Assembly: GCF_900184895.1 (NCBI RefSeq)
Contig: NZ_FXZK01000008.1
Location: forward strand, 62,001-126,000
Source of the DNA: Flavimaricola marinus
Lineage (GTDB): Bacteria; Pseudomonadota; Alphaproteobacteria; Rhodobacterales; Rhodobacteraceae
Direction: 5' to 3'
DNA: 64,000 nt
In this document: piece after piece, positions 41,319 through 50,739 of the stretch
Layout of the letters: each line of letters starts with the position of its first letter
Numbering within the stretch: the first letter of the stretch is position 1
Notes under the pieces: model-generated
Seen by the model: only the letters and a program-made list of their open reading frames with translations
Told to the model about the DNA's origin: nothing
Database searches by the model: none
Position numbers and translations under genes: made by a program

Positions 41319-42590
41319 CTAGTTGCGCACGTCAAAGAGGCGCGACACGGTCAGCGACAGGGTCTGGGCCGAGGCCCGGTCGCCGTCGCTGGGATCGCGG
41401 AGCAGATAGGAGGCCCCGGCGCTCAGCGACCAGTCGGGCGACAGGGCATAGCTGACCGAGGCGCTCAGATCGGCCACGGAGGTGACCCCGTCGACATCGG
41501 CCTCTTCATAGCGGGCATAGCCGGCGCGCAGCGAGGCGGTGACATCGGGGCTCAGGGCCGTGCTGCCCTGAAGGGACAGCGCGGTGGTCACATCGCCGGT
41601 GGCCCCGGCGGCCGTGGCCACGCTGTGATCGAAACTGGCGCTCAGCGTGCCGGCGGCGCGCTCGACGCTGTAGTTCAGCCCGCCGGTCAGGATCGTCTCG
41701 TCCGAGGGGGTCAGGACCACGCCGACATTGCCGCCGAGCGTCCCGTCGGGCAGCTCGATCTGGCGCGACACGGCAAAGCCGAGCTGGGTGCCGTCGTCGC
41801 CGGGCGTGGCCGAGAGGTTGAAGCCGAGGGTCCCTGCGGGCTGGGTAAAGACCGCCCCCGCCGTCAGGGTCACGCTGTCGCTCTCGGTGCCGTCGTCGTC
41901 CGAAAATTCGCTATAGCGCAGGCCGGTCTTGATCTGGGTCACCGGCGAGATGTCGAACCGGGCATCGAGGCCGAGGGCAAACTGGGTGCTGTCGACCAGA
42001 TCGGGATCGGTGGTGTCCTGATACAGGGTGCTGCCATAGCTGGCGTCGAGCAGCAGGCCAAAGGGCGCATCGTCCATCATCGACAGGCTGGCGGCAAAGC
42101 GCAGATCGGTGCGGGTGCCGGTGCCGGTCAGATCGTCGAAGCTGCTGGGCTGGATGATCGTATCGCCATCGATGAAGTCCGACAGCGGGCGAAAGAATTC
42201 GACATCCGCCTGGCTCGCCGCGGCGGAAAGCCCCAGCGAAGAGCGGACCCCTTCGAGGCCATAGCTCAGCGACAGGCTGCGATCGCCGAGGCCGAAATCG
42301 GTGTCGCCGGAGGTCGCGCTGGCGCGCAGGCCGAGGCCGGCGTCAAAGGCAAAGACCTGGGTCTGGGTTTCGGACTGCATGGCAAAGCCGAGGGTCGTCA
42401 CCGACTGGAGCGTGGTATCGGTGCCGTCCGGGGTCAGGGCGAGGTTGCGGGTGGCTTCGAGCGATTCCGACACGGTCAGCGCGGCGGTGAGGCCGCCGCC
42501 GTCAGAGGTCTGGGCAAGGGGGATCGCCGGCAAAATTCCGCACCCCAGCACGACAAGGACACTGGCCTGGGCTTGATATCTGGGCGTCAC
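41319..42590 (-). CDS. Outer-membrane beta-barrel protein of the polysaccharide locus
   Basis: A 423-residue protein with signal peptide (SVLVVLGCGILPAIPLA, cleavage near 26) and then about 390 residues of alternating polar/hydrophobic strands rich in Gly, Ser, Thr and Asp, with the pattern of long transmembrane beta-strands and acidic loops. The final residues are TVSRLFDVRN, not the usual terminal Phe, so barrel-assembly recognition may be atypical. Position beside the Wza-type gene suggests an outer-membrane porin for polysaccharide. It starts with GTG after GGGGGA. Confidence 0.75.
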   Translation of the reverse strand: MTPRYQAQASVLVVLGCGILPAIPLAQTSDGGGLTAALTVSESLEATRNLALTPDGTDTTLQSVTTLGFAMQSETQTQVFAFDAGLGLRASATSGDTDFGLGDRSLSLSYGLEGVRSSLGLSAAASQADVEFFRPLSDFIDGDTIIQPSSFDDLTGTGTRTDLRFAASLSMMDDAPFGLLLDASYGSTLYQDTTDPDLVDSTQFALGLDARFDISPVTQIKTGLRYSEFSDDDGTESDSVTLTAGAVFTQPAGTLGFNLSATPGDDGTQLGFAVSRQIELPDGTLGGNVGVVLTPSDETILTGGLNYSVERAAGTLSASFDHSVATAAGATGDVTTALSLQGSTALSPDVTASLRAGYARYEEADVDGVTSVADLSASVSYALSPDWSLSAGASYLLRDPSDGDRASAQTLSLTVSRLFDVRN

Positions 42591-42653
42591 GCCGTCCCCC
42601 TGACTGCAGATGCACCTGCGGGCCCGGTGCTATGCCGGGCCGCATGTGCCGGA

Positions 42654-43289
42654 TTATTCAAACAGCCTGCGCTGCGGCACCATGATCACATCGCCATCGG
42701 TCAACTGGACAGAGCCGTTGGGGCTGCGCCCTTCTTCGATGGCCTGATAGTTCAGGGTGTAGATCTGCTCGGTGCCGTTGGCGTCGGTGCGGCGCAGCTG
42801 CACCCGCTTCACGGCGGCAAAGCGGGTGAAGCCGCCGACCTGCGAGAGGAACTGGAGCACCGTGGTGCCGGGGGCAACGGCCTTCAGGCCCGGTGCGCCG
42901 ACTTCGCCCAGCACAAAAACGTCGATCGTGGGCGGCGGCGCCGGGGCGCGCGGTGTGCTTGGCACGATGCGCGGCTCGAACAGCTGCTCGACGGCGACGA
43001 ACACGCTCGGTGTCACGGCAAAGCTGTCGGACAGGCGCAGGGCCAGGTCGTTCTGAATGGCATCGACCGGGCGGCCGGCGGCCACGATGGACCCGGCCAG
43101 CGGGATCGTGATGCGGCCGTCGGGGGCGACGAGCACCGACCGGTTCAGCGAGGGATCCTCGATCACCTCGACACGCAAGGTGTCACCGGCGCGAACCCGG
43201 TACAGGTCCTGTGCCATCACGCTGCCGGCCAACAGGCTGAACAGCACGACGAAAGCGGCAAAAGGGCGGCTCAGAGAAAGAAATCTCAT
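42654..43289 (-). CDS. Polysaccharide export protein (Wza/KpsD family, SLBB domain)
   Basis: A 211-residue outer-membrane/periplasmic export protein. A signal peptide (PFAAFVVLFSLLAGSVMA) precedes the Poly_export domain (YRVRAGDTLRVEVIEDP near 30) and an SLBB-like beta-grasp part (VFVLGEVGAPGLKAVAPG near 125-142). It ends in DGDVIMVPQRRLFE. Short compared with Wza, lacking the C-terminal outer-membrane helix, so the neighbouring beta-barrel may complete the channel. No lipobox. ATG at 43289 with GGAG seven bases upstream. Same strand as the barrel gene downstream, 63 bases apart. Confidence 0.88.
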   Translation of the reverse strand: MRFLSLSRPFAAFVVLFSLLAGSVMAQDLYRVRAGDTLRVEVIEDPSLNRSVLVAPDGRITIPLAGSIVAAGRPVDAIQNDLALRLSDSFAVTPSVFVAVEQLFEPRIVPSTPRAPAPPPTIDVFVLGEVGAPGLKAVAPGTTVLQFLSQVGGFTRFAAVKRVQLRRTDANGTEQIYTLNYQAIEEGRSPNGSVQLTDGDVIMVPQRRLFE

Positions 43290-43510
43290 ATTTGGTCTCC
43301 ATCGACAGCGGAACTGGTCGAATCCAGAATGCGACTGGCAAAATATGACAGGCCTGATCCGGATGGAAAAGGCGCGCCCCCGTGTTTTCTGCCCCCCCAG
43401 TGGGCGGCTGGCAAGCCGGTTGCAAGATGGCCGGGCCGGGAAGTTGCGCAGAGTGCCCGGCATGCCACAACAAAAGGAGACGGACGCGCAGGGCTCCGGA
43501 GCGGCATGGG

Positions 43511-45940
43511 TCAGGGCGCTCCGAGGGTGGCCAGCGTCTCGCGGGCGGTCTCGAACTGGGGCAGATCGCTGTCTCCGGCGATCTCCAGCGCCGTGGTCAG
43601 GGATTGCCGGGCCTCCTCGGTGCGCTCCAGCGCGACGTAGGTCATGCCCAGGTGATAGTGGACCAGCGGATCTTCGGGCAGGCCGGCGGCGGCGGATTCC
43701 AGATAGGGCAGGGCCTCGGCGGCATTGCCGCGGCGGCTCTCGATCCAGCCGTAGGTGTCCTGAAACGCGGGCACTTCCTGACCGCGCAGCCGGCGGGCCA
43801 CGGCAAAGGCGCGGTCCAGACTCTCGGCATCGTCGCGATGGGTGGCCAGCAGGCTGGCCAGGTTGTTGGCGACGATCATGTTGCTGGAATTGGTCTGGTA
43901 CATGCGCTCGTAGATGTCGATCGCGGCGTCGATGTCCCCGGCCTTCTCGAGCTCTCCGGCCTTGATCCAGAGCAGAACCGAGCTTTCGGGCTGTGCCTCC
44001 AGCGCGGCGTCGAGCACGGCTTCGGCCTCGTCGGTGCGGCCGGCATTGGACAACAGGCCATAGAGCATCCGCACCGGCGGCTCGGCATCGGGCACATCCG
44101 CGATCAGCGACCGCAGGGTGGCCTCGGCGGCGTCGAGATCGCCGGTCAGCTGGTGCAGGGCGCCGTCGAGCATGCGCAGCTCGAAGGAGGTGGGATCCTC
44201 GGCCAGCGCATTGTCCAGAAAGGTGCGGGCTTCGTCGGTCTTGCCACCGCGGACCTGCGCCATGACCAGCGTGCTGGCGACGCTTGCCGGATTATCGGCC
44301 GAGGCGATCTGTTCGTTGAGCAGGTTGAGCACGTCCTCGGTGCGGTTCTGGCCAAGCAGCATCGCGGTGCGGACCCGCACGGCCAGCGCCATGGAGGGCT
44401 CTGTGTTGATCTGTTCGAGCGCGGCCAGAATGCCCGCGACATTGTTCCATTCCTGCTCGTCCAGCCACAGATCGGCGAGGGCTTCGAACACGTCGAGGTT
44501 GGTGGGGTTGGCGCGGCGGGCATCGAGCAGGACGCTCTCGGCGGCCTCGACCCGGTCGCCGCGGCGCAGGAACTGGGCATAGCGGATCGCATAGGGGGGG
44601 GCGGAATCCGAGACGTCCACCGCCAGCGCGAGGCGCTCGCCCGCCAGCTCCGGGCTGCCGGCACGCTCGTGGGCTTCGGCCATCCGGGTCAGGATCTCCG
44701 GGTCGCGGGGGGCCTGGCCCAGGGCGGTGCGCAGATCGGTGATCGCGGCGTCGGGCTTGTCCTCGCGGATCAGGAAGGCGGCGCGCAGCTTGAGGGCGTC
44801 GACGTTGGAGGTGTCCTCGGCGATGATCTCCTCGACCAGCGCCCGCGCACCGACGGGGTTGCCGGTCTCCATCAGCATCCGGGCCAGAATATTCTTGATC
44901 CGGCGGCTCTGGTCGCTGGCTTCGGCGGTGTCCACGATCCGCTGCATCGTGGTGATCGCGGCGTCCCTGCGGCCTTCCTCGAAGGCGATCGAGGCCTGCA
45001 TCGCGGTGTAGAGCTCGGCGGCGTCGGTGCCCTCGTTGGCCGCGATCAGGGCCTCGAGCTCGGCTTCGGCGGCCTCGGAGCCGCGGGCCGACTTGAGAAA
45101 CTGCACCACGGTGACATGGCCGCCGGTCGGCCCGTCGAGCGGGCCTGCGAGCGTGCGCAAAATCTCTTCGGCGGCGTCGAAATCGCGGCGCGACAGATAC
45201 CATTGCACCAAGGTGTTGCGGACTTCCTCGTTCTCGGGGAACAGGCTGTACATCTCTTCGAGGACGGCGGCGGCGGCATCGGCATTGTTGGCGCGGGCCA
45301 GAACTTGGAACTTGATGATCCGGAATTCGAGACTGTCGGGATCGACCTCCAACGCCCGGTCCAGCTCGGGCAGGGCGGCGGTCGGGGTGCGGCTGCGCAC
45401 CAGCGCATCGATGACGACGCGCAGGGCGGTGATCGACGTCGGGGTCTCTTCGAGAACCGACCGGGCCGCGGCAAAGGCCTCGGCCTCGGCGTCGGGATCC
45501 TCGTCCAGCACGGCGGCGCGATAGGCGATCGTGGCGGCCAGCGCCCGGCTGCGCGGATCCTCGGGGGCCAGATCGATCGCGGCCTTGCCGTGGCGTTCGA
45601 CCTCGGCCCAGTCGCTGCTTTGCAGGGCCAGCTCGGCCAGGGTCTGACGGACGTCGACGGTGTCGGGATATTGCTCGATCAGGCGCAGATACTGGCCATA
45701 GGCTTCGCGGACATTGCCCTGTTCGAGAACCGTGTCGGCATAGATCTGGCGGGCTTCCTTGTGAAAACCGTTGTGGTTGAACACGTTGCGGAATTCGATC
45801 AGGGCGCGCTCGACATCGCCTTCTTCGAGAAGCGCGAGGCCGGACTGATAATATCTCTCGGCTTTCTGCTCGTCGCTTTCGCAGGCGGCAAGGGTACCAA
45901 AACAAATGATAAAGACGACCAAAAGGCGCAAACGCGTCAT
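43511..45940 (-). CDS. TPR-repeat lipoprotein of exosortase/EPS system (PrsT-like)
   Basis: An 809-residue lipoprotein: signal peptide with lipobox GTLAAC, lipidated Cys near 20, then about 20 tetratricopeptide repeats filling the chain (for example ERYYQSGLALLEEGDVERALIEF). Large TPR lipoproteins of this type accompany PEP-CTERM/exosortase EPS loci, where they are thought to couple export and assembly in the periplasm. No catalytic motif. It is downstream of the sugar-transferase gene, separated by 60 bases that hold a short duplicated CAGGGCCAGTG unit. Confidence 0.85.
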   Translation of the reverse strand: MTRLRLLVVFIICFGTLAACESDEQKAERYYQSGLALLEEGDVERALIEFRNVFNHNGFHKEARQIYADTVLEQGNVREAYGQYLRLIEQYPDTVDVRQTLAELALQSSDWAEVERHGKAAIDLAPEDPRSRALAATIAYRAAVLDEDPDAEAEAFAAARSVLEETPTSITALRVVIDALVRSRTPTAALPELDRALEVDPDSLEFRIIKFQVLARANNADAAAAVLEEMYSLFPENEEVRNTLVQWYLSRRDFDAAEEILRTLAGPLDGPTGGHVTVVQFLKSARGSEAAEAELEALIAANEGTDAAELYTAMQASIAFEEGRRDAAITTMQRIVDTAEASDQSRRIKNILARMLMETGNPVGARALVEEIIAEDTSNVDALKLRAAFLIREDKPDAAITDLRTALGQAPRDPEILTRMAEAHERAGSPELAGERLALAVDVSDSAPPYAIRYAQFLRRGDRVEAAESVLLDARRANPTNLDVFEALADLWLDEQEWNNVAGILAALEQINTEPSMALAVRVRTAMLLGQNRTEDVLNLLNEQIASADNPASVASTLVMAQVRGGKTDEARTFLDNALAEDPTSFELRMLDGALHQLTGDLDAAEATLRSLIADVPDAEPPVRMLYGLLSNAGRTDEAEAVLDAALEAQPESSVLLWIKAGELEKAGDIDAAIDIYERMYQTNSSNMIVANNLASLLATHRDDAESLDRAFAVARRLRGQEVPAFQDTYGWIESRRGNAAEALPYLESAAAGLPEDPLVHYHLGMTYVALERTEEARQSLTTALEIAGDSDLPQFETARETLATLGAP

Positions 45941-46000
45941 CGTTCCTCCAATACGCCCGGTCCGACAGGGCCAGTGACAGGGCCAGTGCTGCTGTCTACC

Positions 46001-46699
46001 TTAGTAACCCGTGGCACGCACAACAACCCGAACCGTCGCGGCGAGCAGGCCGATATCATGGCGCAGCGACACGTCCTGTTCGTAGCGGTTGTCATAGGCG
46101 GAGCGGTCGGCAAAGCTGGTCTCGTTGCGATCGGAGACCTGCCATGGGCCGGTGATGCCGGGGCGCAGCCGGTAATAGGCCTGACCGGGGTACATGGCGC
46201 GCTGGTCGGGCATCATCGGGCGGGGGCCGACGAGGCTCATGTCCCCGATCAGCACATTCCAGAGCTGCGGCAACTCATCGAGCGAGGTGCGGCGCAGGAA
46301 CCGGCCAAAGCGGGTGATGCGGGGATCGTTCTTGAGCTTCTGGGTCCGGGCCCATTCGGCTTGGGCATCTTCGTCGGCCTCCAGATGGCGGGCCAGCTGC
46401 TTGTCGGCGTCGACGACCATCGTGCGCAGCTTCCACATCTGATAGACGCGGTTGCCGCGCCCGACGCGCTCCTGCACATAGAACGGACGGCCGCCCTGTA
46501 TCTGAATGATCAGCGCCAGCAGCCCGATCAGCACGACGATCGGCAGCGAACAGAGCAGAACAGCGACCACGTCAAATCCGCGTTTGGCAAAATCGCGATA
46601 GGGTTTGCGGGTGGTGGAGCCGAGAGCACCCGCCTGCAAAAGCACCGTGCGCGGCCCGTCCAGCAAGTCCTCAACGTGAGAATCCGTGTGAAACGTCAT
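46001..46699 (-). CDS. Initiating sugar transferase (ExoY/WcaJ C-terminal type)
   Basis: A 232-residue short-form polyisoprenyl-phosphate sugar-1-phosphate transferase that puts the first sugar on undecaprenyl phosphate at the inner membrane. A single hydrophobic segment (VVAVLLCSLPIVVLIGLLALI) is followed by the family core: KLRTM near 92, DELPQLWNVLIGDMSLVGPRP near 140-160 and RPGITGPWQVS. It lacks the N-terminal four-helix part of WcaJ-like enzymes. It is divergent from the ATPase-Wzz-CpsD genes. The sugar is unknown. Confidence 0.92.
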   Translation of the reverse strand: MTFHTDSHVEDLLDGPRTVLLQAGALGSTTRKPYRDFAKRGFDVVAVLLCSLPIVVLIGLLALIIQIQGGRPFYVQERVGRGNRVYQMWKLRTMVVDADKQLARHLEADEDAQAEWARTQKLKNDPRITRFGRFLRRTSLDELPQLWNVLIGDMSLVGPRPMMPDQRAMYPGQAYYRLRPGITGPWQVSDRNETSFADRSAYDNRYEQDVSLRHDIGLLAATVRVVVRATGY

Positions 46700-47139
46700 C
46701 TAAAAACCCTTACGAACATCAAAAGAAGGCTGAAAATACAGCCCGAAAACAAAATCTTATTACATATCCGCAGAGCAGCGCGGCAGCAAACTTCCCAGAG
46801 CTTCAGTCTACTCCCGGGGCGGGCGCCAAGCAACAGATTTTAGACAAAAATAAGGCAAAACGCTGGTTTCGCCGGGGCCGGGTGGACAATTCGCGCGGTG
46901 GGCCTGCTTTGTTGCGCATCCGGTCGGGGACGGCCGGTCCGGCCACGCCACAGCGGGGCGCGGCGCGGTGTCCGGGCCGGATTTGTCGATCGGGCTGCAC
47001 GGGGTCTGCTGCAAAAGGCTGCATTTCCGCCCTGTATTCGACATGAGTTTCTTATATGAAGGACACCGAGCGGGCAGATGTCCCGCGGGTCAAGAGTTTG
47101 GAACGCTGCATACCGCAAGGTGCTCTCAGCGGAATGGGC
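46700..47139. other. Divergent intergenic region between sugar transferase and ATPase genes
   Basis: 440 bases. It must contain both promoters; bases around 46740-46765 are AT-rich (AAAACAAAATCTTATTACATAT). No repeat, terminator or confident promoter pair identified. Confidence 0.45.
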
Positions 47140-48027
47140 ATGAACAGTACACTCGACATCTACACACAGCATTTCGGATTGACCGAGCGCCCCTTCTCAC
47201 TGGTGCCCGATCCCGATTTCCTGTTCTGGTCGAGGCTGCACACGCGGGCCTATTCGATGCTGGAATACGGCATCCTGACCCGGGCGCCGATCACGCTGAT
47301 CACCGGCGAGGTGGGAGCGGGCAAGACCACGCTGCTGCATCACCTGCTCCGGTCGGTCTCCGACGACGTTCAGGTCGGGCTGGTGGCCAATGCCCATGGC
47401 GACAGGGGCGAACTGCTGCGCTGGGTGCTGATGTCGCTGTCGCAGGATGCGCCGCTCAACGCGGGCTATGTCGATCTCTTCGCGCAGTTTCAGGACTATC
47501 TGATCGCGCAATATGCCGAAGGGCGGCGGGTCATCCTGATCTTTGACGAGGCTCAGAACCTGAGCCTGGAGTCGCTCGAAGAGCTGCGGATGTTCACCAA
47601 CATCAATTCCAACAAGGACGAGCTGTTGCAGCTGATCCTCGTGGGGCAGCCGGAACTGCGGCGCCATGTGCAGCGGCCGGAGCTGCGGCAGTTCGCGCAG
47701 CGGGTCTCGTCGAGCTATCATATCGACGCGATGTCGCAGGACATGGTGCGGGACTATATCGCCCACCGGCTCAAGGTGGCGGGGGCAGATCGTCCGATCT
47801 TCGACAAGGACGCCTGCAATCTGGTGCACCGGGCGGCGGCCGGGGTGCCGAGGCTGGTCAACCAGCTGTGCGATCTGGCAATGGTCTATGCCTTCACGAT
47901 GGACGAACAGACGGTCAGATGTGCTACCGTGCAGCAAGTCCTTGATGAAGGTGCATTCTTCGCCGGGGGCATGGACACCGAGCTCCCGCTTTATCTGGGA
48001 AGTGATACGAGGCGGACCGCACCTTGA
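47140..48027 (+). CDS. ExeA/GspA-type AAA ATPase of the EPS/exosortase locus
   Basis: A 295-residue P-loop ATPase with Walker A GEVGAGKTT (Lys62) and Walker B VILIFDEAQN near 132-141, and the PxLVNQLCD sensor near 233. This family appears in type II secretion and in PEP-CTERM EPS loci, where it likely gates or energises assembly at the inner membrane, though here no membrane segment or peptidoglycan-binding part is seen. The start ATG at 47140 is chosen because homology (YTQHFGLTERPFSL) begins there. Its stop overlaps the next gene by four bases. Confidence 0.85.
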   Translation: MNSTLDIYTQHFGLTERPFSLVPDPDFLFWSRLHTRAYSMLEYGILTRAPITLITGEVGAGKTTLLHHLLRSVSDDVQVGLVANAHGDRGELLRWVLMSLSQDAPLNAGYVDLFAQFQDYLIAQYAEGRRVILIFDEAQNLSLESLEELRMFTNINSNKDELLQLILVGQPELRRHVQRPELRQFAQRVSSSYHIDAMSQDMVRDYIAHRLKVAGADRPIFDKDACNLVHRAAAGVPRLVNQLCDLAMVYAFTMDEQTVRCATVQQVLDEGAFFAGGMDTELPLYLGSDTRRTAP

Positions 48028-49595
48028 CGATTGATTTCCGGTTTTACCTGTCGCTGTTCTTTCGACGGATATTCTACTTCCTGATCTTTCTGGCGCTGTT
48101 CTCGGCGGCGGGGGTGGCGCTGGCGATCATGCTGCCGCCGGTCTACCGGGCCGAGGCCATTCTGATCGTCGAAAGCCAGCAGATCCCGTCGGATCTGGCG
48201 GAATCCACGGTGCGGGTCGAGACGACCGAACAGCTGCAGATCATCCAGCAGCGGATCCTGACCCGGGACCGGCTGCTCGACATGGCCAACAGGCTTGGGA
48301 TCTATGCCGACCGGCAGTCCGACCTGTCGCGGCGGCTGTCGGCCGACGAGATCATCGACGACCTGCGCGAACGGATCGCGATCATCACCACGGGCGGCAC
48401 CCGAAGCGGGCAGGTGCAGGCCACGATCGTGCGGGTCGGCTTCGAGGCGCCGACGGCGCAGATGTCGGCGGCGGTGACCAACGAGATCGTCACCATGATC
48501 CTGCAGGAAAACGTCGCGATCCGGACGAATGTCGCCGGGCAGACGTTGGAATTCTTCACCGAGGAAGTCGCAAAGCTCGATCAGGAACTGGCCGAACTGG
48601 GGGCGCGGATCCTCGCCTTTCAGGAGGAAAACCTCGACGCGCTGCCCGACAGCCTCGATTTCCGGCGCAGCCAGCAGGCGGCGGCCCAGGAACGGCTGGT
48701 CCAGCTCGAACGCGAAGAGGCGACCCTGATCGACCGGCGCGCCCGGCTGGTGTCGCTTTATGAATCGACCGGGCAGGTGCCCGCCTCCAGTCAGGCGCCC
48801 GAGTCCCGAACCGTCGAAGAGCGGCAGCTTCAGGCGCTCAAGGACGAGTTGTCGCGGGCCACGGCCGTGCTGTCGCCCACCAACCCCCGGGTCCGGGTGC
48901 TGACGGCGCAGATCGAGGCGCTCGAAGAGACGGTCGCGGCGCAGGCCGGTGCCAGGGATGCGGCGGATTCCGAGAACCAGGGGCTGTCGCTCTACGAGAT
49001 CCAGCTGGCCGATCTGGACGGGCAACTGGATTTCATCGCGGCGCAGAAACAGCAGATCGACGAGACGATGGCCGCCCTGCAGGCCTCGATCGAGGCGACG
49101 CCGGGCAATGCGATCATTCTCGACGGGCTGGAGCGGGACTATGCCAACATCCGGTCGCAATACGATCAGGCGGTGGCCAATCAGGCCCGGGCCGTCACCG
49201 GCGACACGCTCGAAGCACTGGCCAAGGGGCAGCGGATCACGGTGATCGAACAGGCCATCGCGCCGCGCGAACCCGAAAGCCCGAACCGGCCGCTGCTGGC
49301 CGCGGGCGGCGTCGCGCTTGGGATCATGGCGGGTCTCGCGGTGATCGTGCTGCTGGAACTGCTCAACTCGTCGGTGCGCCGGCCGGCGGACCTGATCAAC
49401 GGATTGGGGGTCATGCCGCTGGGAACGATTCCGCTCATTCGCACCAGGGCGGAAGGGATCCGGCGCCGGCTGATCCTGCTGGCTGCCTTTGCCATTGCGC
49501 TCGGGGTGGTGCCGTGGGCGCTGTGGTATGTGCACACGAAAATCACGCCGCTCGACATCCTGATCAATCAGATCCTCAGTCGTCTGCCGATATGA
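48024..49595 (+). CDS. Wzz/GumC-type polysaccharide chain-length determinant
   Basis: A 523-residue inner-membrane protein. One membrane helix near the N-terminus (IFYFLIFLALFSAAGVALAIML), then a long periplasmic coiled-coil part (about 170-400, for example QERLVQLEREEATLIDRRARL), a second membrane helix (LAAGGVALGIMAGLAVIVLL near 425-444) and a third near 485-500. It controls polymer length together with the following kinase. It starts with TTG in a TTGA overlap with the ATPase gene, so translation is coupled. Confidence 0.88.
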   Translation: MTIDFRFYLSLFFRRIFYFLIFLALFSAAGVALAIMLPPVYRAEAILIVESQQIPSDLAESTVRVETTEQLQIIQQRILTRDRLLDMANRLGIYADRQSDLSRRLSADEIIDDLRERIAIITTGGTRSGQVQATIVRVGFEAPTAQMSAAVTNEIVTMILQENVAIRTNVAGQTLEFFTEEVAKLDQELAELGARILAFQEENLDALPDSLDFRRSQQAAAQERLVQLEREEATLIDRRARLVSLYESTGQVPASSQAPESRTVEERQLQALKDELSRATAVLSPTNPRVRVLTAQIEALEETVAAQAGARDAADSENQGLSLYEIQLADLDGQLDFIAAQKQQIDETMAALQASIEATPGNAIILDGLERDYANIRSQYDQAVANQARAVTGDTLEALAKGQRITVIEQAIAPREPESPNRPLLAAGGVALGIMAGLAVIVLLELLNSSVRRPADLINGLGVMPLGTIPLIRTRAEGIRRRLILLAAFAIALGVVPWALWYVHTKITPLDILINQILSRLPI

Positions 49596-49630
49596 CTCTG
49601 CGCACCATCCGAACATCGAAGGAACGCTGA

Positions 49631-50569
49631 ATGGAAAAAATCCAGCACGCCATCGCCAAGGCTCGCGAGATCCGCGAGGCGCAACTGCAGGGCAAAGCGG
49701 GCGCCGTTCCGACAACTCCGGCCCCGGGAGGGCCCGCGGGATCGGAGCGCGTGGCCACGGCCCCGGCTGCGAATACCGTGCCGACACCGGCCGCGACCGC
49801 CGCGCCCACGACGGCCGCATGGGCGGCCGGCACGGCAGAGGCGACGCCGGATCTGGAGCAGCGCTGGCTGGCCCTGCCCGAGATCCAGATCTCGGACCGG
49901 CGGCTGCGGCGCAGCCGGATCCTGACCAGCATGGGCGGCAAGGATTCCGCCGAATTCGACATGATCCGCACCCGGATCGTGCAGGCGCAGCGGGCCAACG
50001 GCTGGCGGACCATCGCGATCACATCCGCCAATCCGAGCAGCGGCAAGAGCACGCTGGTGCTGAACCTCGCGTTCAGCTTTGCCCGGCATCCCGAACACCG
50101 CACCCTCATCGCCGAGGTCGATCTGCGGCGGCCGTCCCTGGCCAAGACGCTGGGGGTGCGGCAGGGCTACAACTTCGCCTCCGTCCTCGGCGGCAGCAGC
50201 GCCTTCGAGGACAACAGCTTCCGGATCGGCAAGAACCTGATCTTCTCGACCAACGAGAAACCGTCGCGCAACTCGTCCGAGCTGTTGCAAAGCGAGCAGG
50301 CCACCTCCGCGCTGCAGACGATCGCCGAGCGCTACGCGCCGACGGTGACGCTGTTCGACATGCCGCCGATGCTGGTGGGAGATGATGCGATTTCGTTCCT
50401 GCCCAAGGTCGACGCGGCGATCCTCGTCGTCGAGGCCGAGCACACGACCAGAAAGCAGATCGACCTTTGCGAACGCGAGATCGCCGATCAGACCAATGTC
50501 ATGGGGATCGTTCTGAACAAATGCCGCTATATCGATCGGGATCAGAACTACGGCTACGACTACTACTGA
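49631..50569 (+). CDS. CpsD/CapB-type bacterial tyrosine kinase
   Basis: A 312-residue cytosolic partner of the Wzz-type protein. An Ala/Pro/Thr-rich N-terminal linker (about 20-75) precedes the P-loop ATPase: Walker A SANPSSGKST (Lys139), Walker A' LIAEVDLRRP near 158 and Walker B VTLFDMPP near 240. The C-terminus ends YGYDYY, the tyrosine cluster that is autophosphorylated in these kinases. Phosphorylation cycles control polymer length and export. It follows the Wzz gene by 35 bases and ends before a strong terminator. Confidence 0.9.
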   Translation: MEKIQHAIAKAREIREAQLQGKAGAVPTTPAPGGPAGSERVATAPAANTVPTPAATAAPTTAAWAAGTAEATPDLEQRWLALPEIQISDRRLRRSRILTSMGGKDSAEFDMIRTRIVQAQRANGWRTIAITSANPSSGKSTLVLNLAFSFARHPEHRTLIAEVDLRRPSLAKTLGVRQGYNFASVLGGSSAFEDNSFRIGKNLIFSTNEKPSRNSSELLQSEQATSALQTIAERYAPTVTLFDMPPMLVGDDAISFLPKVDAAILVVEAEHTTRKQIDLCEREIADQTNVMGIVLNKCRYIDRDQNYGYDYY

Positions 50570-50658
50570 GCGTCAGTCGACGACGCCGCACTTGCCGACG
50601 CATGGGCCGACGCGCGACCGACGGGGCCACAGGCAGGCATCACATCCAGGCGAAGGAC

Positions 50659-50692
50659 AAAAAAATGGGCCGGTAGAACCAGCCCATTTTTA
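50659..50692. terminator. Bidirectional intrinsic terminator
   Basis: AAAAATGGGC and GCCCATTTTT form a 10-bp stem, extended by GGT/ACC across one mismatch, with A- and T-runs on either side. It lies between the convergent genes ending at 50569 (+) and 50740 (-). Confidence 0.92.
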
Positions 50693-50739
50693 TTCTGTCA
50701 TTGCCGTCCCGTGTGAGGGGGCCGGGACCGCAGATGCGA

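Noticed and set aside
41289-43640. 783-residue open frame on the plus strand
   Set aside because: Antisense to the outer-membrane barrel and Wza-type genes; Gly/Gln/Arg-rich composition typical of a shadow frame.
43382-46843. 1153-residue open frame on the plus strand
   Set aside because: Antisense to the TPR lipoprotein and sugar transferase, which have clear families and signal sequences.
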